Below are positions 16,957 to 26,051 of a stretch of 64,000 bases of DNA, one piece after another. The DNA lies in contig CAYMCO010000009.1 of assembly GCA_964388955.1 (NCBI GenBank), forward strand, positions 1-64,000, in the 5' to 3' direction. A program made the position numbers and the translations under genes. This stretch comes from CAYMCO01 sp964388955 (GTDB lineage: Bacteria > Chloroflexota > Anaerolineae > Anaerolineales > E44-bin32). Positions within the stretch are counted from its first letter, which is position 1; every line of letters begins with the position of its first letter. The notes under the pieces were generated by a model. That model saw nothing but the letters and a program-made list of their open reading frames with translations, was not told the DNA's origin and made no database searches.

Positions 16957-18343
16957 CCTGCGTGCGGGTGCGATTCTCGCCGCGCTGCTGCTTCTCCGGC
17001 CGGGGATGCCGGTGGACGCGCAGGGCAGCGGCCCCATCTATGTTCTGCAGACGGGCGACACACTGTCCGCCGTGGCGTTGCGATTTGGCACGACTTTGGA
17101 TGCGCTTATTTCGGCCAATGACATCGCCGACCCGGCGCTGGTGTTCGCGGGGACCGAGCTGGTCATCCCCGGATATGAGGAGTTCAACGGAGAACTGGTC
17201 ACCCGGCCGGTCCAGTTGGGTGAGTCACTCCGCAGCCTAAGTGTGCGATACGGGGTGTCTGAGGCCGCCCTGATCCGCTTGAACCGGCTGACAAATGTCG
17301 AACGGCCGTACCCACAGCAGCCGTTTGTGACCATCGTTGACCCAAGTGTCGAAGCGGGCGGCCCTTCGGTGACGGGGAAGCTGGTCCAATCGGGGGATGG
17401 CCTGCTGGCGCTCGCCGCGTCCAACGGGATCAACCCTTGGGAGATCGCGGGCTTGAATCGGATCGCTCAATCCCCGTGGATTGTCCCCGGAGATATCATC
17501 TATCTCCCCGGCGGCGGCGCATCGCCCTCGGCTATCCCTTCTCTGGTTCGTGAACTGCGAATCGCGCCGGACCCCGCCGTACAAGGCAAGACTGAAGAGG
17601 TGGAGCTGGACTCCAGTGCACCCGTCCTGGTGCGGGGCTCGTTGGGAGAATCCAACCTGAATTTCTTTGCCACAGATGAATCGGGATGGATGGCTTTGCA
17701 GGGCGTGCAAGCCATGGCGGAGCCGGGCCTGCTTGACCTGGAGATCCGGGTGCTCTCCCCGGACGATGGGAGGATGCTCTTCGGTTTTCGGCAGCCCTTA
17801 CAGTTGGTTTCAGGGGAATATGGATTCGATCCTGTGCTCACCGTGCCGAGTCAGACGATTGACCCGGCCTACACCGGCCCTGAAAACGAAAAGCTGGCCG
17901 CAATCTTCTCCAAGGTCAGCATGGAGCGACTGTGGGAAGGGCCTTTTCAGTTCCCCTCCAACAACACGGAGGGATTCGCCTCTCTTTTCGGGTCCCGCCG
18001 CAACTACAATGACACTGGCTACACCGCATATCATACGGGGTTGGACTTCTTCGGGGCGGTGGGCGATCCGATCTACGCAGCAGCGCGCGGGCGTGTGGTG
18101 TTTGCCGAGGAGTTGACCGTCCGTGGGAATACCACCGTGATCGACCACGGTTGGGGAGTCTTCACCGCGTACCTGCACCAGTCGGAGTTCAAGGTCCAGG
18201 TAGGGGACATGGTGGAAGCGGGGGAACTCATCGGTCTGGTGGGCGCCACCGGCCGCGTGACCGGCGCGCACCTGCATTGGGAAGTGCAGGTTGGAGGAGT
18301 GCCTGTCAATCCGCTCGAGTGGGTGTACCAGGAGTTCCCCTAG
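16913..18343 (+). CDS. Secreted LysM-repeat M23 metallopeptidase
   Basis: The product (476 residues from this start) has a signal peptide, then LysM repeats. The first is clear (IYVLQTGDTLSAVALRFG), the second is degenerate (VQLGESLRSLSVRYG) and the third reads VQSGDGLLALAASNG. An unassigned beta region follows, then a C-terminal M23/LytM domain with zinc ligands in HTGLDF and HLHWEV. It is an exported peptidoglycan endopeptidase or amidase acting on the cell wall. The start is uncertain. ATG 16910 or 16913 overlaps the DUF192 gene by about 44 bases; TTG at 16934 is an alternative. The stop overlaps the convergent DUF2007 stop by four bases. Confidence 0.88.
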   Translation: MSRWARCLKSVLLRSLRAGAILAALLLLRPGMPVDAQGSGPIYVLQTGDTLSAVALRFGTTLDALISANDIADPALVFAGTELVIPGYEEFNGELVTRPVQLGESLRSLSVRYGVSEAALIRLNRLTNVERPYPQQPFVTIVDPSVEAGGPSVTGKLVQSGDGLLALAASNGINPWEIAGLNRIAQSPWIVPGDIIYLPGGGASPSAIPSLVRELRIAPDPAVQGKTEEVELDSSAPVLVRGSLGESNLNFFATDESGWMALQGVQAMAEPGLLDLEIRVLSPDDGRMLFGFRQPLQLVSGEYGFDPVLTVPSQTIDPAYTGPENEKLAAIFSKVSMERLWEGPFQFPSNNTEGFASLFGSRRNYNDTGYTAYHTGLDFFGAVGDPIYAAARGRVVFAEELTVRGNTTVIDHGWGVFTAYLHQSEFKVQVGDMVEAGELIGLVGATGRVTGAHLHWEVQVGGVPVNPLEWVYQEFP

Positions 18344-18582
18344 TTATCGTCGTTCAGTTCACCGGAGTAGTACTGTTCCAGAATCCGCCTCGCGGCAGCC
18401 TCGTCCTTCGGCTGCACCAGCAAGTGAACTTCGGCGAGCGGACCAACACCCAGCCCGTAGATGGCGGCAGCCGCCTCTGTGGAGAGCCAGACTCGGATGC
18501 CGCGCGATTCCAGCATGCCGCGCAGGATCTCCCCCTCGAGGGCTCCGGAGGCACTGCCGATGGAAACCAATTCTTCTTCCAT
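18340..18582 (-). CDS. DUF2007 putative signal-transducing protein
   Basis: The 80-residue protein fits DUF2007: an N-terminal beta strand (ELVSIGSASGALEGEILRGM), a central IRVWLSTEA segment and the ending AEVHLLVQPKDEAAARRILEQY. The family folds like a ferredoxin-type signalling domain, and its function is unproven. AGAGGGA upstream selects the MEEEL start over an earlier ATG. It overlaps the M23 gene end tail to tail and is divergent from the 18661 gene, whose -10 lies in the short gap. Confidence 0.8.
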   Translation of the reverse strand: MEEELVSIGSASGALEGEILRGMLESRGIRVWLSTEAAAAIYGLGVGPLAEVHLLVQPKDEAAARRILEQYYSGELNDDN

Positions 18583-18607
18583 GTTCCCTCTTTGGCAACG
18601 CATGTAG

Positions 18608-18613
18608 TATAAT
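18608..18613 (+). promoter_or_regulatory. -10 element upstream of the 18661 gene
   Basis: A perfect TATAAT lies in the divergent gap at 18608-18613. No -35 at 16-18 bases was seen. The leader before ATG 18661 would be about 40 bases. Confidence 0.45.
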
Positions 18614-18660
18614 GACCGGGCATCCATAAATCAAACACCGTTCCGAGCGTTCCGGTAAGC

Positions 18661-20262
18661 ATGGTTTCGACACTAACATCCTCTTATTCGCTGGAAACCT
18701 ACTGGGCAGAGTTCGACGTCGAGGATGATGACCTCGACGTGATCTATAACCTGCTGCTCGAGCGTGAAGTTCCTCTGCCTTCGAGCGATATGGCAGAGGC
18801 GGTGATAGCGCACCGGCTCGAGCGACTGGAGCAGGAAGCCCAGGAGACGAAGCAGACCGAATACCCCGCCTACCTCCCAAAAGAGAAATATGCGGAGGGG
18901 GATGAAATCATATTCCCGGCCTTCAACAACTCCTTGGGAGTGGTGAGGGGGGTCCGGGCGGGCAACAACCCGGACCTGGGCAAATTCGATGTGATCGATG
19001 TCGCCTTCGAGGAGAACGGCGAGGAGCTTCAATTTGCGGCTCGGCTGGAGGACCACGCGTTGAATCGCCCACCGGAGCCTGTCAAGGCGATGGACGCGTT
19101 GGACAATCCTCAGGCGGTGATGGCTCGCTTTGGCGAATTGATCACCCGCCGGCTCGAGGAACGGCTGGAGCGCAATGAGGATACCGTGCGAATCGCCGGC
19201 CGGTGGTTCCCAAAGTCCTTGCTGGCGGACATCCATGAGGGACATCTCAACCTCGCTGAGGCGATTCTGGATGTTGCCCAGGGCGGCCCTACGCCGACGA
19301 GCGAGCTCTTGGAACAGCTCGAGCTCCCGGATGACTTGGATCCCTTGCTGGCGGAGTTCTCGCTGGACTACGCCTTTCAGGAGGACGAGCGTTTCGATGA
19401 GGTCGGCCCGGCCGGGCAGATACTTTGGTTCCTGCGCCGGCTGGAACCGGAGAAGGTAAAGGTCACCCCGCGGCGGCTGGAATATGCTCCCCAGCGCTAT
19501 GACCGATCGATGCTGACGGATGAGCTGCTCGATCTCGAAGTGAGGTTGGATGACGAGCTGAGCGAAGTGCCACCTCCAGGCCGCCCGTCGGATCAGGAGA
19601 CGATCTCACTCTTGTTTCCCCATTGGCGCTCCGGCACCTTACCCCTCTCCGCCAAGTTGCAGCAATTCTTCCCAACCGCGTACGAGGCGCCGCGAATCCG
19701 CTTCATACTTGTGGATGGGCACAGCGGGGATACATTCCCGGGATGGGTGGTGCGTGAGAAGCGATATGTGTACGGTCTGGATGATTGGTATGCGCGCTAC
19801 GAGATTCCGGCCGGTGGCTATGTGACGATCCGCCATGGCGATGAGCCGGGGCAGGTGCTGGTGCGGGCCCAGGACCGCCGCCGCCGCAACGATTGGATGC
19901 GCACCGTGGCCATATACGACGGCGACCAAATCGGCTTCACCATGTTGAAACAGCCTGTTGGGGCTGCCTACGACGACCTCATGGTTGTCGGCTTGGTGGA
20001 CGCTGAGGCCCTGGATGAGACTTGGCTGAAAAGCGAGCAGCGCAAGTTGCCCTTCGATCGATTGGTGGCCTATGTGTTTCGGGAATTGGCCAAGCTCAAC
20101 CCCCAGAGCGCGGTGCACGCGCAGTCCCTGTATTCCGGCATCAACGTATTCCGTCGGGTCCCGCCGGGCCCGGTGTTCGCAGAATTGGTCACACGGCCCT
20201 ACTACTCCCACGTCGGGGATTCTTACTGGCGCTTCGAGGATACGGCGTGGAGGGGATCATGA
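18661..20262 (+). CDS. Unrecognised 533-residue acidic cytosolic protein
   Basis: No family was recognised. The protein is soluble (no signal peptide or membrane segment) and rich in Asp, Glu, Leu and Arg. The N-terminal part (about 1-60) is helical and charged (YNLLLEREVPLPSSDM). A beta segment at about 75-130 (YAEGDEIIFPAFNNSLGVV) resembles a small barrel. A helical middle runs to about 290. The C-terminal half has RIRFILVDGHSGDTFPGW and DEPGQVLVRAQDRRRRNDW. Its stop overlaps the next ATG (ATGA), so the two genes are translated together. The codon use matches neighbours, so it looks like a real conserved gene, perhaps lineage-restricted. Confidence 0.75.
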   Translation: MVSTLTSSYSLETYWAEFDVEDDDLDVIYNLLLEREVPLPSSDMAEAVIAHRLERLEQEAQETKQTEYPAYLPKEKYAEGDEIIFPAFNNSLGVVRGVRAGNNPDLGKFDVIDVAFEENGEELQFAARLEDHALNRPPEPVKAMDALDNPQAVMARFGELITRRLEERLERNEDTVRIAGRWFPKSLLADIHEGHLNLAEAILDVAQGGPTPTSELLEQLELPDDLDPLLAEFSLDYAFQEDERFDEVGPAGQILWFLRRLEPEKVKVTPRRLEYAPQRYDRSMLTDELLDLEVRLDDELSEVPPPGRPSDQETISLLFPHWRSGTLPLSAKLQQFFPTAYEAPRIRFILVDGHSGDTFPGWVVREKRYVYGLDDWYARYEIPAGGYVTIRHGDEPGQVLVRAQDRRRRNDWMRTVAIYDGDQIGFTMLKQPVGAAYDDLMVVGLVDAEALDETWLKSEQRKLPFDRLVAYVFRELAKLNPQSAVHAQSLYSGINVFRRVPPGPVFAELVTRPYYSHVGDSYWRFEDTAWRGS

Positions 20263-20705
20263 CCAACGTGGCGAGGAAGCGGATCAGCCGGTTGGTCCGC
20301 CCGACGGTTGATACTCCCTATCATGTCGACTATGCGTGGTGGGAGAAATCGGGTCGCGATCTCCAGGTATATCTGCGCAGCCATCTATGCCCCGAGCATC
20401 AGAAAGCTTTCGCGGATGCGGGGGAGATGGTGATGGTCGACCACGTCGATCCGGAGACGGCCCAGGTGACGCAGCTCGCGGGCATCCAGCATATTCTGAT
20501 CTCCCATTGCGCGGCCCAGCCGGGCTATATCACCCCTCAGACGAGCCTGGTCAACGCCATATTCCGCGTTTTCCTGGCGAACGGCAACCAGCCCCTGACC
20601 GTCGAGGAGCTGAGTGAGCGTCTGGGCCGGCCGCCTCGCACGATCCTGCGGCTGCTGTCGGGCCATCGTATTTATAAGGGTCTCCGGCCCGTATACGAGG
20701 AGTAG
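20259..20705 (+). CDS. Unrecognised 148-residue protein with C-terminal winged helix
   Basis: The protein starts with a basic stretch (MTNVARKRISRLVRP). It has a middle domain with DYAWWEKSGRDLQVYLRSHL and CPEHQ, and ends in what looks like a winged helix-turn-helix (FLANGNQPLTVEELSERLG, then TILRLLSGHRIYKGLRP). The Cys and His residues in HLCPEHQ and SHCAAQ could bind metal (inference). It is the second gene of a coupled pair with the 533-residue protein. This suggests a DNA-associated regulator or partner, but the function is unknown. Confidence 0.72.
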   Translation: MTNVARKRISRLVRPTVDTPYHVDYAWWEKSGRDLQVYLRSHLCPEHQKAFADAGEMVMVDHVDPETAQVTQLAGIQHILISHCAAQPGYITPQTSLVNAIFRVFLANGNQPLTVEELSERLGRPPRTILRLLSGHRIYKGLRPVYEE

Positions 20706-21396
20706 CCGCAGGGCTCAGACCCGCCGACCCTTCATGGAATCGGGCGATTCATCCCGCCCCGGCCTGGAAGGCGAAAAGTCTTCGAAAATCGCCTCATTGG
20801 CCCAAAATTATTCGAGATCCAGGGCCATTTGGCGAATATGCTCTTGTCGATTGTGCCCCCTCACAAAGAAATCCCAATCTGAGCCTGCCTCTGGCCAGAT
20901 GTACCCCGGTTGGGCGCACCTTGGCCCGTGGCCATTCGCTCGGAGCGCCTCGCTTGTTGTCACATATGGCGATTTCGCCGACCTGCCCTCCAAGGCCGGG
21001 CTTTCGCCCCCCGCCCCTTAGCGGACCTCTCCTCCTCCCCCAGCCTCCGCAGGACCGGGCAAAACGACCCCAGGGGAGCTGGGCGAGGGGGCCAAGGGGG
21101 TGGGTGCGGATCGAAGCGCAATGCGGGAAGATGGGGCGAAGGCTGGCGCCAGCAGGTGCCCCCACGAGCGTTCCCTTCAGCAAGATTGGCAAGGGGATGG
21201 CATCGCGGTCGCAAGAGGAGGCGGCTAATCGAGCCGGCAGGGTCGAATATCGTCCGCCCCTGGCATCGCACCGCGCAGGAAAAACCCGGATGCGCCCTCC
21301 TCCCGCCGGAAGCCTTGTGCCCCGACAGTCGGTATGGGATAATCGCCTCAATCCGCCCGCGTGGTTCCACCGCGGGCCGGTTAAGGCAATAAGCGC
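20706..21396. other. Long spacer before tRNA-Arg, no gene supported
   Basis: Both strands were read. Minus-strand open frames at 20794-21423 and 20808-20993 lack ribosome binding sites and have unusual composition. The 61-codon one ends with a fairly protein-like DWDFFVRGHNRQEHIRQ stretch and cannot be fully excluded. A CTGGCGCCAG palindrome lies near 21144. The tRNA promoter was not identified. Confidence 0.4.
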
Positions 21397-21469
21397 GCCC
21401 CTGTAGCTCAACGGATAGAGCACCGGACTTCTAATCCGACGGCTGTGCGTTCGAGTCGCACCAGGGGCG
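21397..21469 (+). tRNA. tRNA-Arg (anticodon TCT)
   Basis: The full cloverleaf is readable. The acceptor stem GCCCCTG (21397-21403) pairs with CAGGGGC (21462-21468), with discriminator G at 21469. The D stem is GCTC/GAGC, the anticodon loop CTTCTAA has TCT at 21430-21432, and the T arm GTGCG/CGCAC holds loop TTCGAGT. The outermost anticodon-stem pair is a C-A mismatch. CCA is not encoded. A T5 run at 21476-21480 probably ends transcription. It would read AGA codons. Confidence 0.95.
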
Positions 21470-21558
21470 CCTCCCTTTTTGTTTGCCCCCCGATCGCTGA
21501 GCGCTGCAAGTCCGCACCGTCGGTGGTATTCATGTTCCCTGGGGATGGGGGCCGAATC

Positions 21559-21567
21559 TGGTATAAA
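21559..21567 (+). promoter_or_regulatory. Extended -10 promoter upstream of the HD-GYP gene
   Basis: TGGTATAAA lies at 21559-21567, the same word as upstream of the response regulator at 16134. No -35 was recognised. The leader to ATG 21694 would be about 120 bases. Confidence 0.5.
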
Positions 21568-21693
21568 CTAGGAGATAGGACGGCGGCTGTCGGCCGCAAA
21601 CAAGCGAAAGGGTGCCGGGGGGATGGGGAGACCTCCTGTGCTGCCGCTCGCTCGACGTCTCTCCCTCGCTTCCGCAGGCACTTGGGATCATTG

Positions 21694-23790
21694 ATGGGCG
21701 CACGCGTTCTAATCATACATGCAGAGCCGACTCCTCCCGCGGAGATCGCGCGTTTCTTCAACGCCCGGGGCGACGAGGTTCATACTGCGGCGGGTCTGGA
21801 GAAGGCGAGAAGCGAGGTCGCCGGGGCGCGTCCGGAGTTGCTGGTCATCGATGTGCGCATACTTGGCCGTGATTGGGTGGGGAAGATGGATGACCTCGAT
21901 TCCCTGCCTGGCGACACCCCAAGAATTCTCCTTCACTCCGGCCCGCATCCAAGAGGGGCAAAGGCTCGCAAATTAATCCGCGACGAGAAGATCCTCGTTC
22001 GGCCATTTCGGGATCGGAAGCTCCTGCAAGCCGTGCAATCCGCCATCCCCAGCGATCAGTTCGGAATGAGAGAATTCCGCCCGCAAGTGCCCAAGGTGCG
22101 CCTGCCACTGAGGACCAAGATCACGATTCCGTATCTGCTGCTCGCGATCTTGATGATCGCCGGGGCGGCCTACATTGTCACGCGAGTGGTCTTCGATAGC
22201 GTCGAAGAGCGGTTCACCAACCAGGTTATTGAGAGCCGTAAGCTGGCCGCCGAATGGGTCGTCAAAGAAGAGAGTCGGCTCCTCGAGAGCCTGCGCTTGA
22301 TCTCCGCCACGCATGGCCTGCAGGAGGCCCTGCTTGACGGGAATACTTTCCAACTGAGAGCCATCGCGCTGCCCATCGCCGCCAACGCCGAGATCGCCAG
22401 TGTTGAGATTCTGGACGCCTCCGGAAGCGGGGTGCTGTCGTTGCTCCACGATCCACGGGGTGGGTTGGAGGAGTATCAAGTCTGGAACGGGGGAGAGGAT
22501 CTCGGGAATGTGGATTTCATCCGCAAGGTGCTGAGCGGATCGGAGGATGAGCGAGGGGACAAGTATTCCGGGATCGCCAGTTCTACCTGGGGGGAGTTTC
22601 TGTATGTTGCTGGCCCGATAAGCGGCGCGAACGGGGCGCTCATCGGGGCGGTCGCCGTTGGCGAGCCGCTGTCTGAGCTGGTGGAAAATGTTCGTCGGTC
22701 GACGCTTGCCCAGACAACCATCTATGCGTTCGATGGCATGCCGCTGGCCAGCACCTTCCTGGACCGCGCTCCGCAGATCAGCCAGCAGTTGGCGGAGGTG
22801 ATCCTCGCTGTGCAGGGAGGGGAGAGCTATATGCGCACCTTCTCTTCCGCAAACGTGAACTACACGGAGGTGATCGCGCCCATTCAAGTCCGTGGCGATT
22901 TGGATGTGGGGTTGATGGGCACCTCGCTGCCGCAAACGCTCTTGGTCCGACCGGGCCAGGTGACCCGGCTTCAAATCTTCGGTTTCGTCGCCTTCGCGTT
23001 TCTCTTCGTCGTCTCCGTGGGCTTGTTCTTGGCGGATAACATCACACGCCCCATTTCTCGTTTGGTCTGGGCCACCTCACAGGTGGCCAGGGGTAATTTG
23101 GCAGTTCGGTTGGAACACCGGGGCAGCGATGAGGTGGCTGCCTTGGCCGACTCGTTCAACCGCATGATCGAATCTCTGCATCGATCAAACCAGGAACTGA
23201 TGGTGGCTTACGACACCACAATCGAAGGCTGGTCGAAGGCGCTGGAGATGTATGATCGGGAAACCGAGGGCCACACCCAGCGGGTGACGGACATGACCCT
23301 TGCCCTGGCGCGCAAGATGGGGATCGACGGTCAGGAGCTGGTTCACATTCGGCGCGGTGCGCTGCTGCATGACATTGGCAAGATGGGGGTTCCAGGGGAG
23401 ATTCTCAACAAACCCGGCAGGCTCAGCCGTGAAGAAAACGCCATAATGCAGAGACATACGGAATTCGCCCAAGAGATGCTTTCCAGGATCGCCTATTTGC
23501 AGCCAGCGCTCGAAATCCCACTCTACCACCACGAACGATGGGACGGGAGCGGATATCCGAAAGGCCTGCACGGTGAGGAGATCCCTCTGTCGGCGCGCAT
23601 ATTCGCGGTGATCGATGTTTGGGACGCACTCACCTCCGACCGGCCATATCGGGATGGATGGCAGCAGGGTCAGGTGCTGGAGCACATCCGCGCCGCAAGC
23701 GGGACCAAGTTCGATCCGCGCGTGGTAGAGCAATTCATGGATCTGATTTCAGAGAATGGCTTTGGCGCCGGGGAGGGCTCGCAGACATGA
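21694..23790 (+). CDS. Membrane HD-GYP c-di-GMP phosphodiesterase with receiver-like N-terminus
   Basis: The 698-residue protein has a receiver-like domain (about 1-115). It keeps an Asp in LLVIDVRI but has Arg where the usual Lys-Pro-Phe lies (VRPFRD). A membrane segment (about 150-168), a Cache-like extracytoplasmic sensor (about 175-425), a second membrane segment (about 430-452) and a HAMP linker (about 455-505) follow. The C-terminal HD-GYP domain has HDIGK near residue 559, HHERWDGSGYP and DVWDALTSDRPYR. It should hydrolyse cyclic di-GMP in response to an external signal. ATG 21694 is preferred (TTG 21691 is possible) although the ribosome site is weak. The order receiver-TM-Cache-TM-HAMP-HD-GYP is unusual. 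Confidence 0.88.
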   Translation: MGARVLIIHAEPTPPAEIARFFNARGDEVHTAAGLEKARSEVAGARPELLVIDVRILGRDWVGKMDDLDSLPGDTPRILLHSGPHPRGAKARKLIRDEKILVRPFRDRKLLQAVQSAIPSDQFGMREFRPQVPKVRLPLRTKITIPYLLLAILMIAGAAYIVTRVVFDSVEERFTNQVIESRKLAAEWVVKEESRLLESLRLISATHGLQEALLDGNTFQLRAIALPIAANAEIASVEILDASGSGVLSLLHDPRGGLEEYQVWNGGEDLGNVDFIRKVLSGSEDERGDKYSGIASSTWGEFLYVAGPISGANGALIGAVAVGEPLSELVENVRRSTLAQTTIYAFDGMPLASTFLDRAPQISQQLAEVILAVQGGESYMRTFSSANVNYTEVIAPIQVRGDLDVGLMGTSLPQTLLVRPGQVTRLQIFGFVAFAFLFVVSVGLFLADNITRPISRLVWATSQVARGNLAVRLEHRGSDEVAALADSFNRMIESLHRSNQELMVAYDTTIEGWSKALEMYDRETEGHTQRVTDMTLALARKMGIDGQELVHIRRGALLHDIGKMGVPGEILNKPGRLSREENAIMQRHTEFAQEMLSRIAYLQPALEIPLYHHERWDGSGYPKGLHGEEIPLSARIFAVIDVWDALTSDRPYRDGWQQGQVLEHIRAASGTKFDPRVVEQFMDLISENGFGAGEGSQT

Positions 23791-23869
23791 CCTCCGGGGC
23801 CGCTTGGCGCGCACGAGAATGGTGTCGAGCCGGACGCCTACGCACGAATAGGGAGGGTGGGCCAGACAC

Positions 23870-24520
23870 ATGGACTGGGTAGGACGGGCGTGGGGTGAAG
23901 CCCGGCGCATTCCGGAAGGCCTAGGAGAAGGGTGGGCGGTGTTCGTCGCGCTCTGGATTTGCGGGTCGGCGCTGTTCCTGCTCTCCTTCCTCAATCTGGG
24001 CCACGACGGTATGCAGGGATTCATCCCGGTGCCGGTTTCAGCCGAGCACCTGGCCGATTATGGTGTGGACGAACCGGGGAGCCGATTCCGTCCGGTGGGC
24101 ATGGAGCTCATCCGAATGGCGATTGGGGACCAAACAGATGGAACCCAGGATGCAGATGAATGGCTACGGGCGATCTTGAGTCGAACGCAGACACCGATCC
24201 CCTCCATCGCGCCAGTGGCATTCGGGCAGGGCCAAGACTCGGCCGGATTCGCCGAAGCTACACCAACGGAGGAGGATCTCGCGGTCAACACCCGGAAACC
24301 GACGAAGACGCCCAGACCGAGCCACACTCCGCGGCCTACACATACGCCCCGAGATAACCCGGCCCCAACCAACACATCCGGCCCCTCCCTGGAATTTTCC
24401 GCTACGCCCAGCCCCACCGAGGTGCTTGCGGCTACCTCGACCCCTTCGTCACCGCCGCGCCCGGCGGTGACGAAGAGGCCGAGCAAGACACCCAAGCCGA
24501 CGAAAACCCCCAAGCCATAA
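23870..24520 (+). CDS. Single-pass membrane protein with Thr/Pro/Lys-rich tail
   Basis: The 216-residue product has one hydrophobic segment (about residues 24-43, VFVALWICGSALFLLSF). It then has a short folded region and a long low-complexity tail of Thr-Pro-Lys units (KTPRPSHTPRPT, KTPKPTKTPKP). Such tails are typical of cell-wall spacers in Chloroflexota-like genomes. No domain was recognised. It follows the HD-GYP gene by 79 bases on the same strand and may be co-transcribed. The nearest GGGAGGG is 13 bases from the ATG, so translation may be weak. Confidence 0.55.
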   Translation: MDWVGRAWGEARRIPEGLGEGWAVFVALWICGSALFLLSFLNLGHDGMQGFIPVPVSAEHLADYGVDEPGSRFRPVGMELIRMAIGDQTDGTQDADEWLRAILSRTQTPIPSIAPVAFGQGQDSAGFAEATPTEEDLAVNTRKPTKTPRPSHTPRPTHTPRDNPAPTNTSGPSLEFSATPSPTEVLAATSTPSSPPRPAVTKRPSKTPKPTKTPKP

Positions 24521-24753
24521 TGCTCGTTCTATGTGAGAGTGATGGATAGTGCATTCTCCCGAGCGCAAAGGGGAGCATGAGCTCGGACCATCGGTCGGGT
24601 CCACAGCTTTCCAGCGCGCAGGCGATATCCGCATGTTGCGCTGTTCCGCGCGGACTGGGCGGGATAGGGCTCGGGATCTCGCCCCTAGGATCGCCGATGA
24701 CACTCAATAGGGTCAACCGCTGCGGGCAAGCTGGCGCGGCTGCGCGGCGGGAT

Positions 24754-25902
24754 CTATTCGGGCCGCCGCGCGGTGAGCAGAACCAGCAGGGATAATACGG
24801 TGAGGAGGCCGGCCCAGAAGAAGGCGGCCGAGGACCCTCCGAGATCGAGCAACCGGCCGCCCATCAAGGATCCGGCAATCGCTCCCAGCCCGAGCAGCAC
24901 GGTTGATAGAAGGCCCTGCGCTGTGGCGCCCATCCCTCGAGGCGCCATGCGGTTGGCGACCGCGACGCCGGCCATCCACAATCCCCCAAAGGAAGGGCCG
25001 TGCAGCGCCTGGATCATGAGCGCCGGCCATGGGACCCGCAATACTGAGTAGGACAATAGCTGGACCACCAGTGCGGCGATCGCTATCGCCATCAAGTTTC
25101 GTGTCCCCAATCTGCCGAGGATGCGATCGGAGGACATGAACAGCATCACCTCGCTGGCGGTTCCCACGGTTAGTGTGATACCCATGAGCGATTCGGATGC
25201 TCCGATGCTTCGTAAGTGCAGAAAGAGGAAATTATCGACCACAGCCAGGCCGATGCCAGCGATGAACAGCGCGAAGAGAAACCGGATCCAGCCGCTTTCG
25301 CTCAGAAGAAGGCGCAGGCCCTCTCGGAACCCACCTGGCAGTCCGGCAGGACTTATCCGGAATTGCGTGGTCGTCAACAAGGTCACCCCCATCAGCGCGG
25401 CATAAAGGAAGAATGACCACTGAAGGCCCATTCTGCCGACAACAGTCCCCACCAGCGGTGCCCCGAGCCCCCACCCGATGGATCCCCACAGCCGGAACCT
25501 GCCATATTGGTCCGAATTCTCCCCAAGGAGATTAAGAATTGTATTGTCCACCAGAGGCACGATGGGCGTGGTGAAGGCGGAGAAAAGCAATACGCTGAGG
25601 AACAGGCTTAGGAAAGCGCCGCTCAGGAGAACAAGAATAGAGCCAATGATGGCGCCGACGATGGCCACCTTGAGCAAAATGTTGTGTCTTCCTGTCGAGT
25701 CCGCCAGCCCGCCCCACAGGGAGGCGCTGGCGGTGGTCATCAGCGGAAAGACCCCGATCAGAACTCCGATCTGCCCGCCGCTCAGGCCGAGGTCTTCATA
25801 GTAAAGGGGGAGGAAGGGATAGATGGCCGCCAGCGCGGCGAAGTAGGTGAAATTGAAGATCTTGGGAAGCCGAAAACCGCTTGTGCGGGAGGATTCCTTC
25901 AT
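24754..25902 (-). CDS. Major facilitator superfamily transporter
   Basis: The product (382 residues from this start) has about twelve membrane segments. The loop between segments 2 and 3 reads GGLADSTGRHNILLK, the classic MFS motif A variant, and the N-terminus resembles the LacY/phenylpropionate-type MFS_1-like branch (FAALAAIYPFLPLYYEDLGLSGGQIG). The substrate cannot be inferred. The frame continues upstream to a TTG near 26001, with an alternative ATG at 25971. I chose ATG 25902 because it gives the usual MFS length. It lies downstream of uvrB on the same strand. Confidence 0.85.
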   Translation of the reverse strand: MKESSRTSGFRLPKIFNFTYFAALAAIYPFLPLYYEDLGLSGGQIGVLIGVFPLMTTASASLWGGLADSTGRHNILLKVAIVGAIIGSILVLLSGAFLSLFLSVLLFSAFTTPIVPLVDNTILNLLGENSDQYGRFRLWGSIGWGLGAPLVGTVVGRMGLQWSFFLYAALMGVTLLTTTQFRISPAGLPGGFREGLRLLLSESGWIRFLFALFIAGIGLAVVDNFLFLHLRSIGASESLMGITLTVGTASEVMLFMSSDRILGRLGTRNLMAIAIAALVVQLLSYSVLRVPWPALMIQALHGPSFGGLWMAGVAVANRMAPRGMGATAQGLLSTVLLGLGAIAGSLMGGRLLDLGGSSAAFFWAGLLTVLSLLVLLTARRPE

Positions 25903-26051
25903 GCGAGGGCTCTGGCAATCTTGGCTCTGTGAGAGCTCATCGTCCGGCAAATCGACAGGGTTGTGGTCCATGTCTGCAAAAGGAGGCTGGCGCGCAGACA
26001 AAGCCGTCCGGCAGGCAGCCTGAGAAGGGCGATCTCAGCCCCCGCACTCCC

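Noticed and set aside
20794..21423. 209-codon minus-strand frame across the spacer and tRNA
   Set aside because: It runs antisense through the tRNA gene, lacks a ribosome site and has atypical composition.
21568..21693. Possible c-di-GMP riboswitch in the leader of the HD-GYP gene
   Set aside because: The leader has CGCAAA and GCGAAAG words, but the conserved GEMM core and receptor elements could not be lined up. A covariance-model search would decide.
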